A DNA stretch of 64,000 nt from Pelecanus crispus (Eukaryota; Chordata; Aves; Pelecaniformes; Pelecanidae). Positions 1 through 13,299 of the stretch are shown piece after piece. The notes under the pieces are model-generated. The model had not been told where the DNA came from and ran no database searches. It worked only from the letters and a program-made list of their open reading frames with translations. A program made the position numbers and the translations under genes. The stretch's first letter is position 1. Each line of letters opens with the position of its first letter. The stretch is taken from the NCBI RefSeq assembly GCF_030463565.1, contig NC_134643.1, positions 219,222,583-219,286,582 on the forward strand. Reading direction: 5' to 3'.

Positions 1-3000
1 TGTTCAAGGAAAGAAAACGATGGGAGTGGTGTGGGGGACACTTCAGTGGCAACGTGTTGCATGTGTTGCCAAAACAGACAGGAACCTCCTGGGGGAGGCC
101 AGTACTAAAATTTCCACCACACATATCTGCATCTGTTATGTAGTCATGCAGTCAACATGGAAACATATACAGCATAAATATAATGTGTCCTTTTTTCCCT
201 TCCCATCCTGAAAAAAACCACTCAATTTTTCTCCTAGGCTCCCAGAAGTGTTGCTGGCTTCACATGGTTGCCTTCACATCAAGTTCTTTCTGAAACATCT
301 TTGAGTGAAACAAAACTGATTAATCTGCCTTGGCACTTTTGGTAATTTTTGGAAATCATTGTTCATGAGCTGATCAATCTGCTCTATTATTGATACTTTT
401 GTTACTCTGATACGCAGAGACCTTTCACCCTCTCTTTCTCATCCAAATTGCTGAATATTTTCTACAACTGCTAAAATAGATAGCACTATCCTACTACTAA
501 TCCAGAGTGTCTTAGTTCTTCAGAGCATGTAAGAGATTTGCCACAACCTTCAGAAAGAGTGGGATTGCCAGCTAAGGTCTGTATATTTACCTGAAGGCAG
601 CTCTCTAATGCTACATGGATACCATGATGCAAAGTCTATGAATTTCCTAGTACTTCTGATTTTAGTAGCCCTTGCAATGAGCTAAAGATAGTTACTGTAA
701 TCAAACGTGATCTGATTTGTGCTATTATCACCCTCAGACAGCAGTTGTGTGTGTTTGAAGACAGGAGCTTTAAAGCAGTGTCACCACTGTCTGGTAACAA
801 TGACAACACATCACAGGAAGAGTTGTGCTGAATGAGGAGCTCTGTTAGCGTAAGGAATATCTTGTCATCGTAGTAGCCACTTTGCAAGTGTCTGCCTCTG
901 TGTAGACCATTTCCATACAAATTTAAATGAATATAATATGTTTGTTTAAGCCTAGATGTGTAACTCGCCCATCCCCACTGCAAATTCTCACTCTTTGAGG
1001 ACTCATGGCTCCCGGGAGGACACACTGGCTAAGTAATGGCATCCTGAGAAAGAACCACGTTATAAAACAGGCTCAAAATTTTGGTGGCTGTCTTCAGGAG
1101 ATATGTTTTGGAGACAGCAGGGAATGTCCAAAACAGGACCAGGGATAGAGTCAATAGCTGAGCAGGGGGGAGGATCCAGGGTCGGGTGTATGAGCTGTCT
1201 CCCTGACCCTTTTTTATTTAGCATTTGTGAGAAACTATATGATTTTCTCAGGCTGGTGCACTGTTTAATCACAAGTATGTCTCAAGAGCCTTCATAAGAT
1301 CAGGCACACCTTGATGGCAAGTCTCAACCCCCAAAGAGTTTACATCTAAAAAGACAAGGCAGAGGAAGATATAGAAGGGGGAGAGGAGCACTGGCAAGGA
1401 GAAGGTTAGATCACCTGAAAGGGAAAAAATAAGGTCAAGCTAGACTTCTCTTTATACATTTTGTTGTACTTAATGCGGTATGCAGCAGCTCTGAAAAGCC
1501 TGGTAAGCTCAAAGAAAAGTGCTCCTCTGCACACTGCGGTGCCTCTCTTCATGGCTGGACTAGAAAAGGTGACACTGGTTTCAGCCCCTGGGACTCTGCA
1601 CTGTCTCTGTAAGGTGATGAATGCAGGAGATGCCACAGAGGTTAACACAGCAAAAAGCGGTTTCTGAAGCCTCCGGCATAACAATTAACTACTCAATCAC
1701 CTGGAGATGTAGGACAGTGAGAGAGGAGGTCACCAAGAGGCCGTGATCAGATTATCTAAAAGGCAAGAAGAGGAAACAGAAGGATGAGACTGGGTATGGA
1801 GGTACTTCGGAGTTAAGATTAAACCCTCTAAGTTGTAGTTTGGGAGACCAGAACATCACATGTGGGCAGACTATTGAACCTGGTACCCTCTTATTTGTAG
1901 AAGGGATTTTATGGTGTGGTTGCATGGTTATGCAGCAGAACAAAGGCAGGTAAATGGCAGCACCAATTAAGGACAGGATCCAGGAGCCAGGCTAGCTGCT
2001 GTGCTGCCCACAGAACTGTGTTTTTTCCATGCTACTGAGAGAAGGACCCTCAAAAAGCAGCAGGTGTGTGTCAGAGGAGATAGGAACTGGGAGAGCAGAA
2101 GAGGAGCTGAGATGGGCAGACGAGAGAAGACATGAAGGCATGAAGGCTGAGGAGGACCAGTTTGGCCAGGATGAGGGGAAGAGCACTGGAGCTCAGAAAG
2201 CCTGTGCAGCCCCTAAAGAGCTCCACAGCCAAGTTGGTGGCTCCCAGTGAAGTAAGGAAAACCCTGGTGGAAGGGCCACCCTGCTCCTGGAGCTGCATTA
2301 ACTCTCACAACACAGGCCCTGAGAGCATCTCTCACTGCATTGCTTGCCCTATCTCAGAAAGGTCAAGTTTGGGGTTTACAGCCAACTGTAAACTGTTGAC
2401 TTCCAAATATTTGTACACCATCCATTCCTGAAAGCCCTGTGGCACAAGATTGGTAGGATGGGATGAAGTGAGATGGGACTTTTCTCCCTACTGCAGCCTC
2501 TGCTGACACAAAGCAGCATGATCAGTTAAAGCAGTGGACTTCAGAGAAGAACTGTTCTTTGGGTGCCTTTCAGGCCTATAATACAAAATTCAGCTATTAA
2601 AAGAAAAAGGGAGCTTCTCTGTTTTGTCATTTGATCACAGCTATGCTTGCTTCCTGCCAGCTCATCAAAGCTTAGTGACAGCAGAAGGATCCTGCCAGTC
2701 TTGCTGCCAGTTCCTCTATAGCAGCTCTCGATAAATCCTTCCTTATGTTTTCTCTCAAATGGACCTGAACCAGAACCCTGGATCTGAACATACCCAAAGG
2801 TGATGAGAGAGGAGTGTTGAGTCCAAATCAGAATCAAGTTCTGCTTGATTTTGGTTTGGAACTAGTCTCAAAATGTAGAGTGAGCCATCAGGGGACTTTG
2901 GGATGTCCAATACGCAGAGCCAGGTCTGGATCTGCGCAGTGTGCCTAGTCTGTCACAAGGCACTGGGTGACTCTGATTTGCCAAGATATTGCTCATCTGA

Positions 3001-4033
3001 TTAGCTGCAGAAAATGTGTACTCTCAGGCCATTGTGAATGTAAAATAAATTCCATTAGCACAAATCTGCTTTTATGTAAGAAAACACTTCCACAGGGGTT
3101 GAAACAAGCGCTTTTATCTTCATATTTTCTAATGGGCTGAGAGCCATCTATCAGTCTATGGCTGAGTCATGAGCAGCAGCTCATTATGCATCAGTATCTT
3201 GATTGCTTGTTGCTTTGATGAGTGTTGCTGCTTGCACTTTGATACACTGATAGGCTGTATTTCCAATGACAATTGCTTTTAGCTTTCTTACTATTATTAT
3301 TGCTACTGTTTATTGCAGTCTGGTGGCTTTCTGAAGTGGCTCCATCCAAAAAGTCAGAAAGGCTTTACCTGGGAGCTGAAACCTAAGGAACGATGCCACT
3401 CGTCCACCGCATCTGTGCATGGAAGTACGATGACACAGGTCACAGCTCAGAAGTACAGCAATGACAAGGCTGATGGACGTTGTTCTGTCCATGGGGTGGG
3501 CAGTGCTGTCACTATGTGAGAAGCAACTGCAATTTGCAGGGGCAGAAGTGTGAGGTCTTTAGGAGTCCTGGTGCCCTGGCGAAGGAGGAGTGTGGGCAGA
3601 TTTGCTCTTGCTGAGCTTCCAGATAGCAGAGCAGAGCTATGCAGCAGTTGTTTTGAGCACATCTCATTACAATTGAAGAAATCACCTGGGATGAGGGGCT
3701 CTTTTCTATGCCTGTGTGGGTATCCTGTGTTCAGCTGCTTTTGTGTAGAAAAGGATTGTACACAGAGAAGCTCAGGCAGTACAGAAAAATGACTACTGAA
3801 AGCCACATCTCAAATGGCACCACAGCTAACTACCCAGCATTGTCTTCTACAGCCAAGCTTGACAGTGTACTTTAATAGTAGTGACCCTGCATGTTGTAAT
3901 TACTTTCTTCTGGAAGAAAAATAGTCCTTAATTTTGTCACTGAAATCGATTCTTGGAGAACACGGAAATAATTGCTCAATACACTGATTTCTGCCTAGCC
4001 TTCTAATCCTGAGAGAGGCTTGTACCCTAAATG

Positions 4034-4150
4034 GGTAAGATTTCTTTTCTTCTATTTTTATTTTATTATTTATTTTAACTTTTAATTCCTTTAAATTTAT
4101 TTCTATTTTTATCTTCTATCTTTCTATTTTTAATTTTATAATTTAATATA
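4034..4150. repeat. AT-rich low-complexity stretch
   Basis: This is a run of TTTTATT/TTTCTATTTTTA-like words with almost no G or C over more than 100 bases. It is simple low-complexity sequence, not a recognisable transposon. Confidence 0.7.
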
Positions 4151-4592
4151 AGTGTGGTTGATAGCACATGAAAATCCTGATGAGCTGTTTCTCCCAGGAT
4201 ATTTAGCTTTAACTAATTTTGCTTTGTACCACTAGCAGCCCATTCCTCAGATGTGCTCCATAAATGTCATCAGACATTCCCTTGTTCCAGTTTATGGCAC
4301 TCTGGAGATCAATTTACCTGCTCGAGTCTGAGTCGTCATTTCATCTACATCATGTTGTGTACACACTGTCTTCTCCCTAACCAAGCCATCCCAGTCTTCT
4401 CAGATCTCTTCCTACGTGCCATTAAGCATTTGCATTGCTTGTCCTCAGTTGCTCTGCTTTCCACTGCATTCTCTGCAATAACAGAGCTGGAAAAGAACAG
4501 AGTGTTTCAGGTGAGGATGTGCATCAGGTTATATAAAGGAAATCATAGATTTTTCTGCAATTTTTTACTCAGAAGAATATTTTATTTGCTGC

Positions 4593-4612
4593 TTTTTTTT
4601 TTTTTTTTTTTT
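4593..4612. repeat. Poly(T) tract (T20)
   Basis: Twenty uninterrupted T residues. It could be the reverse complement of an old poly(A) tail, but I see no retroposed body next to it. A simple homopolymer is the safest call. Confidence 0.85.
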
Positions 4613-6559
4613 GAGGCATTAGGCAAAGTATCTGCAGCAATGTAATTCCAAGTGAAACTGGAAACATTGTAGAGTAATAATCCAGCAGCATAATTCAGAT
4701 TTTTTTTTTAAATTTGCTTGTGAAGTCCCCAGCCCTTGTCAACACTGCACTTTGGCTGCCTGTTCCCAGCGCTCCCTGCCCATCTGTTCAGCAGGATGTT
4801 TCATTGCTTTGCTCCTGAGCCACCCAGTTACTGCCTCCGAGCCTGTCCCCCATGCCTGGCAGGAGTCTTCAAGCTCTGCCCTTTCTGCTGTATGGGCAGT
4901 TTGCTGACAGCCACCATCCTCCGCTGCATGGAAGAGCCTCATTTCATCCCAGCGCAGTGTCACATCTCCCAGCCATGAGGTCTTTTCTTACTGAAGACTG
5001 ACTGTGACCTGTAGACCCTGACAGCACCTCCCAGCTTCCTGCTTTGTGGCTGTTGCCATGACATTCATCTCTGGTTTCATGCAATTATTCTATTAGATCC
5101 TCCTTTTTCTTGTAATGAGACTATACCATCAAGTCTCATTATCCTTTTACCTAGAGGAAGAAGGTCTAGACTGTTTCAAAAGCAAACAATTTACAGCAGT
5201 GGGCAGGTGCTCACAGTATCTAATTTACAATTTGTTAATTAATTGACAGTAATTATTAAAACCTCCTTTTGGTTAGAACATTATAATTTCGTTGCCAGCA
5301 CAGGGAGGCTTTATATTTGAGTTTAATAAAATGTAACATTTCATTCCAGAGATCACAGTTTGTGTCTCATGCTGTAACACTCTTTGCTTAGAAACATTTT
5401 CCTCTGGGGTGGAAAATGGCTAGGCAAAAGCGTTACCCAGAAATACTACTTTAGAGCTGTCGATGTCTATATTTGCTTTTATACAGAGCCAAAAAGGGGA
5501 CTCCTAGGCTTAGAAAGCTGCAAAGCTTTAAGAATTATGATGAGATAATACAACTGGACAAAAATTGTCAGGAAAAAAAAAAAATTCAAACAGTGGCAAA
5601 AGAAACTTTCTTTTATTCTTAAAAAGTTGCTTCCAGTTCAGAGAGATTCTTATTTCAGTACAGGGGGAGATGCTCTGTGGCATCTACTCTGCTGTGAGCT
5701 TAAACCATTGACTAAAGGAGTCAGTTTTCTGTCTGAGTCCTTACCCAAAAAAGCAGAGTGCTCCTTGAATGAAGTTAGATGAATACAGAAAATACCAATG
5801 CACACAGAAATCTTCTGCCCTATTAGGAGAGTGAGACTGATAGGAGTAAAATGAGTTTCTCTCCCAGTTGAAGAGGAACATAAGGGATAATGGGGGTAAT
5901 GGAGGCAAGGGCAAGCAGCTCAGAGGTCAAGCTTGGAGATGGGTATGGAAGCAGCTACCCCATTTTTGAGATTATTTACTGCTTTTAAAATATATAAGGC
6001 AGCTCCAATTAGTAAACAGAAATATAATGGAAGAAACCAAGATATAAGAAGAAGATAAGAATTTTTGGCACTACATGTATAACAGTGTAGCATTTGATGA
6101 AGACATGCCATGGGAGGGTAGCAGCCAAGAAGCTAGCAGCAACAGGAAATCCATTTTGTAGTGCTGAAATTCAGTGCAGCTTCGTTATCATCTCATAGTC
6201 TCATCAACCCAACAGTTTAGCAGCGAACGTTCTCCCTGGTAACCACAGGCAAGAACAATGTCATACTTTGAGAAAAAAAAAAAATCTGAATGAAATCTTT
6301 GCTGTTCCAGTTTATGCGAGGGATCTTAACATTTCTCCTACACACATGGTAAATAGGACAGTTCTTTATGAGCTTGATCACCAAAATCACCTTTGTTTGC
6401 ATGAGACACCATTAACTGCCCAGAGGGCTTTGGAGCAGACCCATGCACACAGAGGGGACCTGCTGTGTTACTCAGGTACAAGGTGGAAGGAGGGAAACCC
6501 AGTGAAGAAAGTGAGACAGGCCACACTGTGATTGCTTTTGTTTCAGTCTGATAACATCT

Positions 6560-6665
6560 TTTTCATCTCATTCTCCAAGGTGCTCCCAACTGTATAGATG
6601 GGGAAACTGAGGCACTCAAAGAAGGCTGGAATCGGCTCTGGATTCAGGGTCTTAAATGCATCTGC
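6560..6665 (-). mobile_element. MIR-like ancient SINE relic
   Basis: The words ATGGGGAAACTGAGGCAC at 6598-6615 match the reverse complement of the conserved MIR/CORE-SINE core (CTCAGTTTCCCCATC). The flanks look diverged. The family assignment is from recognition of the core only, so the boundaries are approximate. Confidence 0.45.
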
Positions 6666-7354
6666 CCACATGTGCCTGGGGACCTAAGCAGCTATTATAA
6701 GCAATGCAGACATGGGATGTGATTCAGCCACCTAAACATGAGCACCTAGTGCCACTGGCATTCCCTGGAGTCTGCTCTCCAGCCTTGCTCTGCCACTGCA
6801 GAAGGGCACGTGCCTCTGTTTGGTCTTGTAATATATATAGCAGCCCCATAGGAATGCTCCAGGTATCTCAGGGCATGTAAAAATGCTAATCAGTGCTTAT
6901 GTGTGGGCAACTAAATCAAGCCATGGTTGTCCAAGTCTGGAGCTGGTTCTCCCCTGGGGGGACTATCTCAAGGACACAGAGCAGAACTGGATGGAAAAGC
7001 CAGTCTGCGGCCTGCTGCCAAACTCATGGCATGAAGATGAAGGGCAGATGATGGTTAGGGGACTAGGAAAGGCCTCCAGGAGAGTGAAAGAGGAAATTTC
7101 AGCAGGTGGGGTTTTAACAGTTGCTTTGAGAACCTGCTGTGATTTTTAATGACCAGCATGATGAATCTGCTCAGTTGTGACCCATCTCCAACACAGACTG
7201 ACCCAACGCCATCCCAGATCTGCTCTCAGTGGCCCCCTCTCCCTGGCCAAGTGCTCTTTTGCCATGAGAAGGGCTGTGCTTGGATTCGGAGGTATGCCTT
7301 GTCAGGGCAAGTGATAACTTAAATCCCCTTCATGCTCCCTTGTGATCTTTTATG
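6666..7354. other. Intergenic sequence, no gene recognised
   Basis: No exon or RNA gene is recognised. The words at about 6650-6770 (GGACCTAAGC, CCACCTAAAC, GCACCTAGTG) resemble other degraded segments near 18.3-18.9 kb and 59.4 kb, and may come from an old repeat. Confidence 0.5.
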
Positions 7355-7425
7355 AATCATAGAATCATAGAATCATAGAATCGTCTAGGTTGGAAAAGAC
7401 CTTTAAGATCAGCATCATTGTATCC
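7355..7425 (-). mobile_element. CR1 LINE 3' tail fragment
   Basis: It begins with three tandem AATCATAG octamers, the reverse complement of the CR1 3'-terminal repeat, followed by TAGGTTGGAAAAGACCTTTA, the usual CR1 3' end read on the opposite strand. It is a heavily 5'-truncated, non-coding copy. Confidence 0.85.
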
Positions 7426-10400
7426 CAGTGTTTGCATTTCATACGGGTTCAAATTAAAAGTAGAAACTGTTTTCCTTTTCCTGCTTTTACTGACATTATT
7501 TCTGCAAATCCCAGCTTTGCAAACCTCACCTGCTCAGACAGCTGGGTTTCTTCATGCACCTTGAAAGCCTTGCAGCTCAAAATATCTTCCACAACACAAG
7601 TATAATGCCCTTTCCACCTCATGGAAGGTTCCCAGTGTAGGGAAGGAAGGAAAGGAAAGGTGGCCGTGGGTTTTGTGGGCAGAAGCCACTGATGGAGAAG
7701 GGCTTTTCCCTGTTGTCATATCAACCCCCCAGCTCCTGCCTCTGTCTTACCATGAAGCGTCATGTACGAATGAGGGCATCCCAGCATCTCTCACCTGAAT
7801 GGAGAAATCTTTGAATCAGGCACTGTCTTTACACTTCTGATCATAATGTAACACTGTACAATCATACCACTAGAGACACAAGGTCAGATCAATTTCACAT
7901 TTGAAGGCAGCGATGCTGCTTTCTCTTCTCATAAAGCTGCAGAAGCTGGCTTGGGGGCAGCCATGCAGGTGACCCCCTTTGTTGTACCCATTATCTCTGG
8001 GTACAGTCAGAGGGCTGGATCGGTGCTGAATGTGGTGAGAAGTGCAGTACAACCTGTCAAATAGACCCAGCCACACGACTGTCACGCTGGGCATGAAAGT
8101 GTATGTGAGAGTTTGACAAGACAATCTTGTTTCTGCACTGGGGTTTTGCATGCTTGTGGGGTTTACAGTGATGGGGTTCTGTGGTGCTCAGGTGTGATAA
8201 TCCTCAGGGTGATGTGGATGTCCAGAAGATGTCTGAGTACCCTGGAAGGAACTGGGTGTGACATGAGCTGTTGTGATTTTTTATGGCTCAGAGCAGTCAA
8301 GGTCACAGACATTGTGATACAGAGATTCAGGACTTTTTTGACATATAGGCTGACTGTGCACTAAGACCTGAGGCAGGAGCTATCTCCTTTCTCCATTTGG
8401 TTCATACCAGTCTCTGAGTGGCTTTTTTTTCACAGTCTTTTTTGCCAGCAGCTCATTTTACTATGTCACATGAAATATTTCCTAATCAGGCTGACCATGT
8501 TTTTCTTTGTTATATTATGCTCTTGCCTTTCCACATTTAGGCAATGAGGTGAGGCTATAATTTTTGCTTTGCCATTGATATGTATGTCCACATCTTCACT
8601 GTCCTCATCTTGCTTCCAAGACTGAGCCCTGTAAGGGCATTTGGGAAGATCTCCCTGAGCCAGTAAGTGATAAGAGCTCAGATTATGGGATGGGTGACAC
8701 AGAGAGCAGGAGCCATGTCAGAGTCATAGCTTGGGGGAGGAGGAAGGCTGCTGCTGCAGGCAAGGCTGGATACCTTAGTTGTGCATGCCACAGGTTTTCA
8801 CATGGGAAAAGTAATCTTTGTTCCCTGCAGTTTGAAGCTGGTGCTGATGCTGTCTCTGGCATAATGGCACATCCATTGGCATGTCCAGTGCCAAGTGGGA
8901 ATTGCTGTCTGGATCATGGTTGCATTGATAAACACCATTGTTGGAGTTTGTGGCTTGTGCATGGTGTCCATGAGCAAAGGGTCTATGTGGGACTCAACAC
9001 GTGCTTGTGAAACCATCAGCCACCCTTGGGAAGACCAGTAACTCAAAGACAGACTCACTTGCCCTCCACTACTGTTTCTAAGTAGAGGCTTGGGTTTGTC
9101 CCAAGAGCAAGTACATAGCAAAATCAGGTCTCCTCCTCTGGCCTGGAGCAGCAAGGGTAATGGGGCTGTATCCAGACTTGCAAGCTGGTCCAGAGGAAGC
9201 CTGGCTGCTGTGTACAGTGCCAGGGAGGTAGCTCATGGCTGTGTACAGGAGATGCAATGAGCTCATGATTTGCCCCTGCAGGCTGTCAATGCCAGGGGAT
9301 GCTCCTTGATGGGGTCCTCACAGTCTGCCCTTGCAGGAAGGCTGCTCATTACTGGTATACCTGACCAGGAGGATAGTATAGCGCTCCTTCTCCTTTGTTT
9401 TCCTGGTAAGAGTTAACGTTGTTTACACAAGGACAGAAATTAAGCTTGGCCAAGCAAAGCTGCGTGGGGCTTCACTGCTGAGGACTCCTTGAAGCACCTC
9501 CTGCCTGAGGCAATGGTGCCACTTCTCTTTCCCACCCCACTGCCCTTGGTCCTTCAGTGGGATTGCTCCTTCAGTTTTTGACTACATAACCTATCAAACC
9601 TGCAGTGTCCTTACAGATGTGGCTGTTATGAATGGTCTGCCTGAACTGTATTCTGCATGTCCTCTGCTCTGACCATACACAAAAGAAGTGCCCTCTGAAT
9701 CCAGTGTGTCCCTGAGGTGACAAACCATGGGCTTGCAATGGTGGCACCATCCTCTACGTTGGGAGGCTGAGCATTGTGAAGCTATGAGGAGGCGCTTTGT
9801 GGGGGCTGTGGGGTGAGGATGTGGGGTGCAGGTGTGATCTGACATTGTCTGTCTGTGTTGAGGGTCTCAGCAGGGGCTGGACAGGTAAGCGTGACCATTG
9901 TTGATGCTTCCTTTGGTGGCCCAGCTGGAGCACATGCAGGAGACAGGGAGAGCTGGATCCAAGAGCCAAGTGGTGAAAATGGCTGGGGAATTCAAGCTTG
10001 AAGTCATCACCATAGGCATGGGATCAGGACAAGTGCAGGTGCAGCCTACATGTTTCTCCAGGTACTGGATGTACCATCTGAGACACTCCTGAGTGTTTGA
10101 TTATAGAAATAATCTTTCTTCATGCTGTTTTGGATTTTGCTTTTTAGCCTTTGGGAGAAAGATACCTCTATTAGATTACAGAAATGAGTGTCTGTGTGTA
10201 TGTAGATGGATATGATCCACTGTGAAAACTTACTCAGGAAGAGTTGGTAACAGAAGGGCTTTGTGTCCTATTTTAGATTGACAGAGATACTATGGATGGT
10301 TGAACAGCTCCAGAGCTGGTCAGTACTGGGGTGGGACAACCAAGGAAAACACTGGGTTAGCTGGGTGAGAGTGTGGCTTGGAATGGTATGTCCTGCACAG

Positions 10401-12773
10401 GACCAGGGTGAAGTCAGGCTTTTCTCTAAAATACGGCTTAAAGCTGTTGTCCCACCCACTGACAGTCACTGACCGGTCTTTGGTCTTTTCTGTGAAATGG
10501 TGGATGTTGGAACCTCACTTCTGTGTCCTTGTTCCTGTCAACCTCCTTGAATTTCCTCTTTCTGTTGGAAAAATTATTCTCCTCTTCTGGATGCTACAGG
10601 AGGTGGATGGCTCCACCGCCCAAAGCCCTAAGCAAGCTCTGAGCTCCAGTAAAAGAGTGGGCAGTGGGGGAGGCAGAAGCAAAGGCTTATTTTTGTGGAG
10701 TGCCACTCTAGGTAGTGTATTTTAGACAGATAAGGTCTGTTGCTCTGCCAAATGCAAACTTAAATGTACACCCCCCACCTCACAAAATGGTATTTGTATT
10801 TTTTTTCTTTAAAATTACCATAGTCTCCATCTGGTAGCATCCTGCAGGACTGAGCTGTATTTGTGTGGATGTTGGGATCAGGATGCAGAGTTACAACCTC
10901 CTCTTCCACATCCCGTTTTGGGTTTTGTTTTCTGTTTACGTGGTAGAAATAAATGAATTCATGCCATCTGCCCTGACTTCCAAATGAAACACATCTGTGT
11001 GAGACAGCAATGGAGGGACACATGGGGCCGGTGAGGTTTCCAGCACAGACGCAGCACTGTCAGCGTGCTGCATCCTTGCAAATCCCGGGGAGAGCAGCCA
11101 TGGTGCTCTGCACTTCCAAAGAGGTGCCAAATGATAGATGTGGAAGCCAAACTGCAGGCACCAAGTTTGGAAAATCTTGCAGGAATCTTGGCACTTGCCT
11201 CCTAGCCTTGCTTGGATATAAACAGCAGTTTTTGTCAGAAATCTGCCTACAGATTCCCCCTCTTCATTTTCTCTCCTGACTGCATCTCCAGATGAATGCT
11301 TTAGTGCTTCACAGTATTACAGATTGTTTTTAATTCCAAATACCATTCTAAGAGGTCTCCCTAACATACAGTACTTATATAAATAATGTATATGTGGCTT
11401 TGGATGGTGTGTCATACCTCCTTTCTTGTATAACACTTTTCCTCCTAAAAAATCAAGTGTGATTTTCTTTGAGAAGGTCTCCAGTCCTAGTGAAAGGAAA
11501 AGAGACCAAATCACTGAATGCCTGTACCACCAAGTCTCTTTTTGAGGCTTCCTGAAACATCAGCACTACAGATATTTTTGAGTTTTGCATAAGAAAGAAG
11601 CAGACTAAATGCCCCTGTGTGCAGTTTAAAATCTGGCACTGGAGCATTTCCTCTCATTTTCAACTCCATATTCATCTTTCCTGCTCCCTGCTGCACTTAA
11701 TGTATTTCTTCTGCTGTGATGTTTTTCACATAACCTGTCTGGCAGCCACAGGAGAAGTTCTCATAGCTCAGACTGCGTTGGCACTTAGGCCCCCTTAAAA
11801 CATCAGCCACTGCACCTGACTTAATGGAGCACATTGAACAGAAACGGGGGAAGCTGTTTGCCAAAAATAGGTTTGTGCAAGTGGTTCTAGGTTATAGCTA
11901 AGCTGTCAGTGCCCAAGAGCACTTTCCTGCTTCAAGGTCCTGGGATGGTTTCCAGACTGCAAGTCAGGCCAAGACCAAGGGATGCCATATCCCTTTTCTT
12001 TGGAAGAAAACCCTGGTGGATGGCGGGAGCAGGAGATGCTCTGGTCTGTCCTTAGTCTTAGGGGTAACTAGATATGTGGGTGTCCTGGCCCCATGGTTTT
12101 GTCAGAGACTTTGTGTCTTCTTTAGGGCTAAGTCAAGTGGAACAGAGACAGTGCTGTAGGGCGAAAGGAAAAGAGCAGTTCATGGGTTAGTGGCTGGTGA
12201 GCTGAATGCATGACCCAGCTCGGGTACGGTGAGGGCTTTGGGCTGCTCTCCAGCTCACTTCCCTGTAGGTAAATTGGAAAGGAAATTGTTCTCTGCTTCC
12301 CAGGTGCATTGTGAGATGCCCAAAGACTGCAGAAATAGTGCTATATAAGGTCAATGTGCTGTTGGGTAACTTAGTGCAGAAAAAACAGGAAATAAAGATA
12401 AGCATTATGTTTTCTTTGTGCATCGTAGAGCCCTTTAGAGGCTCTAAGGTCTGAATTATACAAGAAACATCCATGAACCTAATAAAGGCATGTTTGTAAT
12501 AGGAATGAACTCATTAAACAGAAGAACAGCTCACACTAATTTCAGTCAAATCCTTACTAACTCAAATTGAAACAATATAACCCATTGCTTAGCAAAAAAT
12601 AAGAACACTAAATTGTTTTTAAATGGCTTTAATGTAAACCATTACACTTCTCCTGGGGAGATAAGACTCAAGACCAGGATTTTCAGAGAAGTTGATCTCT
12701 AAGCAAGCCATTTTTGGGGTGACAGCAGGAGCTGCTCAGTGCCTCTGAAAATGGGTTCCTAATTAGCCTCTTC
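7426..12773. other. Intergenic sequence, no gene recognised
   Basis: Several 60-118 codon open frames occur on both strands, but none shows a recognisable domain, periodic conservation cue or paired splice sites. No transposon with clear ends was seen in this stretch. Confidence 0.55.
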
Positions 12774-12845
12774 TCACAGAATCACAGAAAAACAGGTCTG
12801 GAAAAGATCTTCAGAACTGCTCTGGTTCTACCACCAACCAATATG
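12774..12845 (-). mobile_element. Probable CR1 3' tail, degraded
   Basis: TCACAGAATCACAGAAAAAC followed by GTCTGGAAAAGATCTTCAGA follows the layout of the reverse-complemented CR1 3' end (octamers, then GGTTGGAAAAGACCT) with several mismatches. The copy is older than the one at 7.4 kb and its far end is uncertain. Confidence 0.6.
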
Positions 12846-13299
12846 TATACCTAGACAATGGTCATATACATAGAACACAGGCATGCATGTATAAATCATT
12901 GCCATGTTTTGTGCCTTTGAGGACCATTTAACTGTAAAAAAATGCTTCCTCAGAGAGATAAATGATTCAAGTGGATACACACTCAAGGGGAAATGTTTGC
13001 ATTAAAGCCAATGAGAGGTTCAGATTCTTAACCAGGAGCTATTTATTTACTTAGCCTTTTACTTTTTTTATAAAATCCCTTTGCTAATACCAGAGTTATT
13101 TGTGCATGGACTGTGCATAGTCCAGGGTTTGAGAAACTACTTATCAATGCTGTGAAAACTGAAAATCGAAGTCATGCCTTATAGAATATTTACAACTAGA
13201 AAATGGGCATGAAGAAAGCAAAATCTGTTGAAAGGCAAAGTGTTTGGATCTGAATGTCTATCCTGCAAGATGTCTTGGGCTTTATTCAACACTTATTGT
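12846..13299. other. Intergenic sequence, nothing recognised
   Basis: AT-rich unique-looking sequence between a CR1 tail and a longer CR1 copy. No coding or RNA feature is seen. Confidence 0.5.

Larger units (their letters stand above)
1..6559. other. Intergenic sequence, no gene recognised
   Basis: I see no open frame with protein-family character, no splice-bounded exon and no RNA gene. All frames are short, overlap on both strands and have chance composition. The stretch includes a T-rich/AT-rich low-complexity patch at about 4034-4150 and a T20 tract near 4600. If the gene order resembles other amniotes, it is far downstream of the 3' end of DLG2. Distant regulatory elements cannot be judged without alignment. 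Confidence 0.6.
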